Below, one piece after another: positions 8,208-12,017 of a stretch of 12,017 nt of DNA. Made by a program: the position numbers and the translations under genes. The notes under the pieces were generated by a model. It made no database searches and was not told where the DNA came from. It was given only the letters and a program-made list of their open reading frames with translations. Source of the stretch: Euperipatoides rowelli (taxonomy: Eukaryota > Onychophora > Udeonychophora > Euonychophora > Peripatopsidae); assembly GCA_003024985.2 (NCBI GenBank), contig PXIH01S0013153.1; one strand, given 5' to 3'. Every line of letters starts with the position of its first letter. The stretch's first letter is position 1.

Positions 8208-8395
8208 CAGTGTCGAAACGTTCACTGCTGTCAGAAATGGCCAAACTCTATGAACATTTGGCTGGCTGGCACCAATCACCATTCATGCTAAGTTGTTATT
8301 TCAGACACTTTGGAAGCACGAGTTGAGTTGGGATCAACAAATTCCTGAGGAATACCAGACTCAGTGGGGTCTTTACTAACACGATCTACTACACA
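8208..8395 (+). pseudogene. BEL/Pao pol continuation (RT-RNase H junction), truncated
   Basis: After the TGA at 8205-8207 the similarity continues in other frames: SKRSLLSEMAKLYEHLAGW from about 8212, followed by broken pieces around 8290-8390. This region normally follows the RT domain and leads into RNase H. The similarity fades near 8395, and neither RNase H catalytic residues nor integrase are seen, so the 3' part is deleted. Confidence 0.65.
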
Positions 8396-8405
8396 TTTGT
8401 GAGCT

Positions 8406-8420
8406 CAACATCCAATGTTG
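8406..8420. repeat. 15-nt palindrome at the right end of the BEL/Pao body
   Basis: CAACATCCAATGTTG is a perfect inverted repeat with 6-nt arms. Its core ACATCCAATGTTG differs by one base from ACATCCAGTGTTG in the right arm of the 5602-5639 palindrome, on the same strand. Confidence 0.8.
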
Positions 8421-8424
8421 CATC

Positions 8425-8840
8425 TCTCTGCTTAACCCATTCCTAAACTAACTACATAAAATGGTAAATTGCAAACAATTATAAGTATTTTAATAATTAA
8501 CCAAACAATATTAACCATCAGGTATGCATAAATTATCTCAAATTGAACATAATTTTATGGCTTTCAAACAAATTTATATTCATTTTTTTAATGAATAAAA
8601 TGGGCTTTTTTTAAGCCATATTTTAACACTGAAAATTCAGCAATGTAATTATTTTTTATGAAGTTAGGTGCACCAGCACAATTTCACTTTAATCTAAACT
8701 CTCAAGAATGCTATAATTGATGAAGTTCCACCCTACCAGATTGACTTAAGAAATTATGAAAAAAATAATAAATCTTTACCAATTTTAATAATTTTTTCAT
8801 AGTTTTAAAGCTAATTTTTTTTTTTAATTTTACAAAAAAT
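8425..8840. other. AT-rich spacer with small hairpins
   Basis: No gene is seen. Two adjacent hairpins occur: ATTCATT ... AATGAAT (8578-8596) and GGCTT-TTTTT-AAGCC (8603-8617). They may be fortuitous given the base composition. Confidence 0.5.
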
Positions 8841-8848
8841 ATATTTTT

Positions 8849-8906
8849 TTGTTGTGGCTTTTTCACGACAATTGACTATCTATACATACAGTTTATACTG
8901 GTCTTC
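8849..8906 (-). repeat. SINE/LINE-like tail, copy 2 (inverted)
   Basis: On the minus strand this reads AGTATAAACTGTATG, a short linker, then CAATTGTCGTGAAAAAGCCACAAC and an A/T-rich tail. It aligns with 3757-3797 with a few substitutions and a short insertion. The two copies face each other across about 5 kb and enclose the BEL/Pao body. Confidence 0.5.
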
Positions 8907-9056
8907 AAAAACAATCGCTCCCTTTACTGATTGTCACAATATTTAGCCAGTACAAACTACTGAATAATCAGTGCCACGCTAAACGTTGTGCTAGAATGAG
9001 TGGTTAAGGAGAAATAGCAAACCAATATATAGACTTTTCTACTTTTATTATATAGA

Positions 9057-9446
9057 TTGCAAAGTGTAACTAAGAATTTATACTTCTGTAATTGTTTACT
9101 GATTAAGGATTTATACTGTATATTATGGTACTATAATTTAATAAGAAGAGGCTTAATTAAGGGTCAGGATATTAGTTGTGTATTTTGCAAAGGATGTATT
9201 GAGAATCAGATGCATTTGTTTAAAGAGTGTCATAAGAGTCAGGTCTTTCTTCTGAAGCACAAGGATGAATTGAAAATGATGAATGGACAGTATATGAACT
9301 TCACAAATATAAATATAAGGAAGATAAGTATCAATGGAAGGATAAGAGTGGTGATTTTGTACTATAGCATTTGGAAATCAAAGATGTGCAAAGATTTTTT
9401 TCTGGGCTGTGTAATACAGATATGGAAATTACATACACTGAGTTGA
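9057..9446 (+). pseudogene. LINE reverse transcriptase C-terminus (zf-RVT-like)
   Basis: This is an open reading of about 130 codons without an ATG at its start (it opens after TAG 9054-9056). It holds the Cys/Cys/His/Cys zinc-finger-like motif found at the C-terminal end of many LINE ORF2 proteins, where it probably binds element RNA. The end after about 9400 departs from the frame of the downstream similar segment, so one frameshift is likely there. The fragment has no catalytic region. Confidence 0.7.
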
Positions 9447-9719
9447 TGCAGAAGTTCATATCCAAAGACATTATTAGATTTCAGAATCATGAACTTAAAA
9501 AAAGATGGGATGATAGTGCATTGTTGCAGTACTGTTAAAAGCCATGTCTTAGTGAAATTAGGCTGGACTTGTAAAGGCAGATCTATGTGGAAATGGTTTC
9601 ATAAATTGCTAAGACTATTGTATCTATCCCACTCTGGTTCATAATATGGTTTGCTGTGATTTATTGGGTTAGTAAGTATGCTTTCCCGTCCTTTGTAATG
9701 TTTTAATAAAAAAAAAAAA
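9057..9719 (+). mobile_element. 3' end of a LINE (non-LTR retrotransposon) with poly(A)
   Basis: A plus-strand reading to 9446 contains a zinc-finger-like tail typical of non-LTR reverse transcriptases: LIRRGLIKGQDISCVFCKGC then MHLFKEC, a C-x2-C-x8-H-x4-C pattern with Cys at 9177 and 9186, His at 9213 and Cys at 9228. A second frame (about 9440-9535) carries on to a stop at 9536-9538 with KFISKDIIRFQNHELKKRW. The block ends in AATAAA (9705-9710) directly joined to an A-run to 9719, a classic LINE 3' end. The reverse transcriptase proper is missing, which fits 5' truncation at insertion. It is antisense to MORN1. I saw no target-site duplication. Confidence 0.75.
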
Positions 9720-9902
9720 CTTTTGATCATGAAAAAAAAAAACAGATGCAAAAATATGCCCATGCTTGTGCATTTTGGATGCATTCCCCAAAATTATGAT
9801 GTCATTTGCCACCATTGCCACGGTAAATATCCTGCCATATAATTTGAATGCATTAATATAAGTAGAAATTTTAAATATTAAGTTTATTATGTGCATACTT
9901 AC

Positions 9903-9996
9903 TCATAAACCTGAATTCCTCTGCCATGTCTCATTCCTTGCAGGAAAGTTCCTTCATAAATTACTGTTTCAGCTTTGTTTTTTAAAATAGCAAATC
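9903..9996 (-). CDS. MORN1: MORN1 exon (middle MORN repeat)
   Basis: This 94-nt exon encodes about 31 residues and is too short to appear as a clear ORF. It opens with two bases that complete a Gly codon from the preceding exon. It reads through a MORN unit with VIYEGTFLQGMRHGRG and ends after two bases of a Glu codon. The acceptor is TTTTAG at 9998-9997 and the donor is GTAAGT (GT at 9902-9901), a perfect 5' splice consensus. Phases match both neighbours: 1 in, 2 out. An overlapping longer minus-strand reading through 9896-9669 is intron and should be ignored. The next exon is 7.06 kb away, across an intron packed with retroelements. Confidence 0.85.
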
Positions 9997-10658
9997 CTAA
10001 AATTTGTGAAATTTCTTTATTTATAACAGTATAAAAATAAAATCTGAAAACTAAAATCTTTTGCTAAAATTTAGCATTATAATTGCTAAAAAGCTTATTT
10101 TACCACAATTCATAATTTGTTGCATTATGCATGTTATTGACAGAATTGATTGCTTGACTTTATCCAAATTATAAATCTTTTATATAAGTTTTTAAAATTG
10201 AAATAACCATATTTTATACCAAAGAACTGTTCTTTCCTCAAGCAAGCAATTTGTGTTATTGCAGTTTATTTAATTATTATAAACAATGTGTAAAATTTTA
10301 TTTCACTATAAAATTATTGTAAATTTAGTAATTAATATTTTAGTTATACTTAATCCCCATATATGCCACTGACATACTTCCAGTGTCAAGAAGAGGGTAG
10401 AGAAGGTTGTAGGAAAGACAACAGAGATTAATTATGCTAAATTTACGGAATACCTTAATGATGCAGCAAGGAATAAGTAGGTGAAAGAAAAGGTAGAGGG
10501 AATAGATTAAAGAGATAGGAAAGGTGTATTGGATATGGATATAAAGGTGTTAGGTTAGAGGAGGAAAGAGACTAACAGAAGAATTGGGAAGAGTGAGAGT
10601 AGGGGTAGGATAATTTAAAGAAAAAAAAATGCATATGACAATATGATTGCATAAATAC
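9997..10658 (-). other. 662-bp MORN1 intron with a purine-rich stretch
   Basis: The boundaries are GT at 10658-10657 and AG at 9998-9997. The half near the acceptor is plain AT-rich DNA. From about 10385 to 10630 the plus strand is strikingly rich in A and G (repeated GGAAAG, GAGAGT and AGGGTAG stretches), ending in an A-run. As a result the MORN1 pre-mRNA has a long pyrimidine-rich stretch close to the 5' splice site. No coding sequence is recognised. Confidence 0.7.
10385..10630 (+). repeat. Purine-rich stretch
   Basis: The plus strand here is dominated by A and G over about 245 bp, with few C. It contains irregular GGAAAG, AGAGAGG, GGTAGAG and GAGAGTAGGGG words and ends in nine or more A. 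No clear period is seen. It may be a decayed retroelement piece, since a plus-strand reading around 10405-10490 looks weakly protein-like, but no family is recognised. Confidence 0.55.
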
Positions 10659-10868
10659 CTTCTTTTATACCAAACACAAAATTTCCTTCATATATAGATC
10701 CATCTAGATGAGTAAGTTTCCCATATCCGTGCATTTCTCCTTGATAGAAGGGCCCTGTGTATAAATTTCCACTTAATGCAAAAAATTTTGTTCCTTGTCC
10801 TTCCATTTCACCATTTTGAAATTCCCCTTCATAATAAGTTCCATCTCCAGTAATAAATTTTCCATGAC
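10659..10868 (-). CDS. MORN1: MORN1 exon (N-terminal MORN repeats)
   Basis: This is the most upstream MORN1 exon visible. It encodes about 70 residues covering three MORN units, seen as GDGTYYEGEFQNGEMEGQG, then a unit with YTGPFYQGEMHGYG, then DGSIYEGNFVFGIKEG. MORN repeats are 23-residue beta-hairpin units that often act in membrane-linked or cytoskeletal scaffolds; the exact role of MORN1 is not shown by sequence. The acceptor is AG at 10870-10869 and the donor is GT at 10658-10657 (AAG/GTATTT). Both ends split a Gly codon after its first base, and 210 nt keeps the frame. An in-frame Met at 10806 is internal, because MORN homology runs upstream of it to the acceptor. The order of units aligns residue by residue with vertebrate MORN1 as I remember it. 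The start exon lies outside the window. Confidence 0.85.
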
Positions 10869-11330
10869 CTTATTAATGAAAAGATAGTGATTATTATGTT
10901 AGAGGTCTTCAGATACTTTAAGTTAGATCAGGCAGTCATAAGGTTATAAAATAATCGTGGAAGTCTTAGATGGGTCTTTCAACTCGACCAAATATAGCTC
11001 AAAGTTAACAACAAAACTTCACACTGAAAGATGAAACAAAGATTCTTTACTTTCAATTATAATTATCTTCTAGCTTATAAATATACAAATAATTCCTGAA
11101 GTCAATTATCTTTTGCAGTACATCCTTTGATGCTTACTACAGGTATTTGTTACATGATAAAATCTATTACTGTATAACACATTTAGTTATAGATCGCAAG
11201 GATTTTGTCTTTGATCAGTTATTTATAATTATTTAACATTGTAAACATTAGAGTGACACCAATATTAGTAATTTCAGATTTTACCTCAGATTTAATTTTT
11301 AAAACATGATCATTATTTAAGTTTTGTCAT
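10869..11330. other. AT-rich intron sequence upstream of the first visible MORN1 exon
   Basis: Beyond the acceptor (AG at 10870-10869) I see no earlier MORN exon and no other gene. The pyrimidine tract in front of this acceptor is weak (TTCATTAATAAG), but the exon phase and homology support it. Confidence 0.55.
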
Positions 11331-11546
11331 TTAGCGTTTGCCCATCTCATTATCACTGTTAATAATAGTGGTACATAGTTAAAAGTAAGGTCTAAAAGAA
11401 CAGTGGTAAAAGAGCACATTTCTAATAGAAGTATTCTACTACGGAATTCTCTACCAAATAATATTTTTGATAAAAATTTCAATAATTTTAAACATGAATT
11501 AACTAAATTTATAAAAACAGTGATTAACGCTATGTTCGTATTGTGA
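11331..11546 (+). pseudogene. C-terminal tail of a CR1/L2-like LINE ORF2
   Basis: The plus frame starting at 11331 reads through one internal TAG (11376-11378) to TGA 11544-11546. It shows the tail typical of CR1/L2/RTE-type retrotransposon polyproteins: VRSKRTVVKEHISN, then RNSLPNNIFD (11442-11471), then a helical end FNNFKHELTKFI. In the family the motif is usually Trp-Asn-Ser-Leu-Pro; here Arg replaces Trp. It has no finger-like Cys motif, so it is from a different element than 9057-9719. The minus-strand ORF over the same bases (11327-11626) is a shadow. Upstream reverse transcriptase is missing, as expected for a 5'-truncated insertion. Confidence 0.6.
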
Positions 11547-11563
11547 TGTGAGTAGGTGTAATT

Positions 11564-11817
11564 TGCCGGTTCCAGCCAACTTCCGGTTTCCGGTTTGGCT
11601 ACTTCCGGATCCGAGACAAAGGTCACTTCCGGTTCGAATCCAAGATGGCTGACTTTCGGTTCTTGTTTTGGCTAGGTTTAAGAGGTTTTAACAGGAAATG
11701 ACATCATATGATGCACTATTAAGATGTATTATGGGTAATATATGTCACATAATGCATTGTAAAATCTAAGATGGCCGACTTCCTGTTCCTAATTTTACTA
11801 GGCTTAAGGGTTTTTTT
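11564..11817. repeat. GC-richer repeat with CCGG motifs and AAGATGGC direct repeats
   Basis: Two direct copies of about 54 bp begin at 11637 (AATCCAAGATGGCTGACTTT) and 11763 (AATCTAAGATGGCCGACTTC), 126 bp apart and about three quarters identical by eye. To their left are three copies of ACTTCCGG (11579-11586, 11601-11608, 11625-11632) and several CCGGTT words. A 12-nt palindrome CATCATATGATG lies at 11702-11713. The composition contrasts with the AT-rich surroundings. It is likely a mobile-element part; a related AATCCAAGATGG occurs at 3311. The family is unknown to me. Confidence 0.7.
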
Positions 11818-11819
11818 AA

Positions 11820-12017
11820 TTGAGAACTTCGAAGACAGTCAGCATCATAGTGTATACCAACTGCTTCATTTTGCCATGCTACTATGCAATTCTTGTTGTA
11901 GGCTTGGGCATGTTGTAGTAAGTGCTTAGCAAGGTAATCAGTTAAATTGTCTTTTATATGGGAGTGAGAGAGAAGCTTAGGCAAAGGAACATCAGAGATG
12001 ACTGTGCTGTCCAATAT
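11820..12017 (-). pseudogene. Fragment of a transposon-associated uncharacterised protein, cut by the window edge
   Basis: The minus frame is open from the right edge inward for about 66 codons. It includes SHIKDNLTDYLAKHLLQHA, NCIVAWQNEAVGIH and ends DADCLRSSQ. This resembles a domain I know from unnamed proteins of repetitive gene families in cnidarians, fish and arthropods, in which a segment rich in EEADTK follows directly after SSQ. Here the match stops exactly at that point (11820), and a Lys-rich, unrelated sequence begins, followed by the repeat at 11564-11817. No ATG occurs before the edge, so the true start lies outside. It may be a truncated element copy; a genuine exon ending near 11820 is not excluded, but no GT donor sits there. 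The function is unknown. Confidence 0.45.

Larger units (their letters stand above)
5686..8395 (+). mobile_element. Degenerate BEL/Pao LTR-retrotransposon body
   Basis: Successive plus-strand pieces follow the BEL/Pao order: Gag, zinc knuckle, aspartic protease, reverse transcriptase and the start of the region after it. They are scattered over all three frames with many stops and internal deletions, and no integrase is seen. No matching pair of LTRs is recognised, although two related palindromes sit near both ends. GC content is clearly higher than in the flanking intron, which fits insertion of foreign sequence. The element is antisense to MORN1. An undetermined base sits at 6122. It is surely inactive. 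Confidence 0.85.
2843..9902 (-). other. 7.06-kb MORN1 intron loaded with mobile-element relics
   Basis: This interval is bounded by a consensus GTAAGT donor (9902-9897) and a CCATAG acceptor (2848-2843) on the minus strand. Between them no MORN-like exon is visible, and the protein joins without a missing segment. The content is almost entirely transposon remains and AT-rich spacer: duplicated repeat at 3105-3290, transposase scrap at 4576-4797, BEL/Pao body at 5686-8395, SINE/LINE-like tail at 8849-8906 and LINE 3' end at 9057-9719. The subregions 3800-4575, 4798-5560 and 8425-8840 are AT-rich, with A/T runs and small hairpins, and hold no recognisable gene. Confidence 0.75.

Noticed and set aside
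9599-9896. Two minus-strand ORFs across the end of the LINE
   Set aside because: They include a run of Phe and Lys from the poly(A)/poly(T) tracts and lie in the MORN1 intron.
11327-11626. 99-codon minus-strand ORF
   Set aside because: Opposite strand of the LINE tail with the NSLP motif; its hydrophobic look comes from the complement of Lys/Asn-rich codons.
11595-11665. tRNA gene or tRNA-derived SINE, because of the perfect B-box
   Set aside because: No acceptable A-box, no acceptor-stem pairing and no cloverleaf could be drawn; kept only as a motif in a finding.

Overview
The window looks like AT-rich genomic DNA from an animal, probably an invertebrate. It has spliced exons with GT-AG borders, long introns, a BEL/Pao retroelement, pieces of non-LTR retrotransposons, a probable Tc1/mariner piece and many A/T runs. 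There are no prokaryotic signals. The species cannot be named from the sequence.

The only gene that looks functional is on the minus strand. Four coding exons (10868-10659, 9996-9903, 2842-2755, 2661-2451) join with matching phases into about 210 residues of MORN repeats, followed by a conserved linker. The order of motifs and the post-repeat segment (YDGYWINGLP, then HIVILG) match MORN1, MORN repeat-containing protein 1. The N-terminal exons lie beyond position 12017. The C-terminal exons lie below 2450 and are either outside the window or not recognisable.

Most of the rest is intron and is full of decayed mobile elements. The 7.06 kb intron (2843-9902) holds a 90-bp duplicated repeat (3105-3290), a helix-turn-helix transposase scrap (4576-4797), strong hairpins (5569-5639), a dead BEL/Pao element with gag, protease and reverse-transcriptase pieces (about 5686-8395), a pair of inverted SINE/LINE-like tails (3757-3797 and 8849-8906), and the 3' end of a LINE with a zinc-finger tail and poly(A) (about 9057-9719). 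The 662-bp intron (9997-10658) carries a purine-rich stretch. The intron upstream of 10868 holds a second LINE C-terminus (11331-11546), a GC-richer repeat with ETS-, YY1- and B-box-like motifs (11564-11817), and an open reading frame running off the right edge that resembles an uncharacterised transposon-associated protein.

The left 2.4 kb has no recognised gene. It contains a TG microsatellite with a local duplication (990-1065) and a 0.6-kb degenerate 21-bp minisatellite (1505-2125), whose best copies read as an Asp/Ser heptad.

I found no convincing new biological system. The clearest results are the MORN1 exon structure, which simple ORF calling breaks up, and several mobile-element relics that are too short or too broken to stand out as ORFs.
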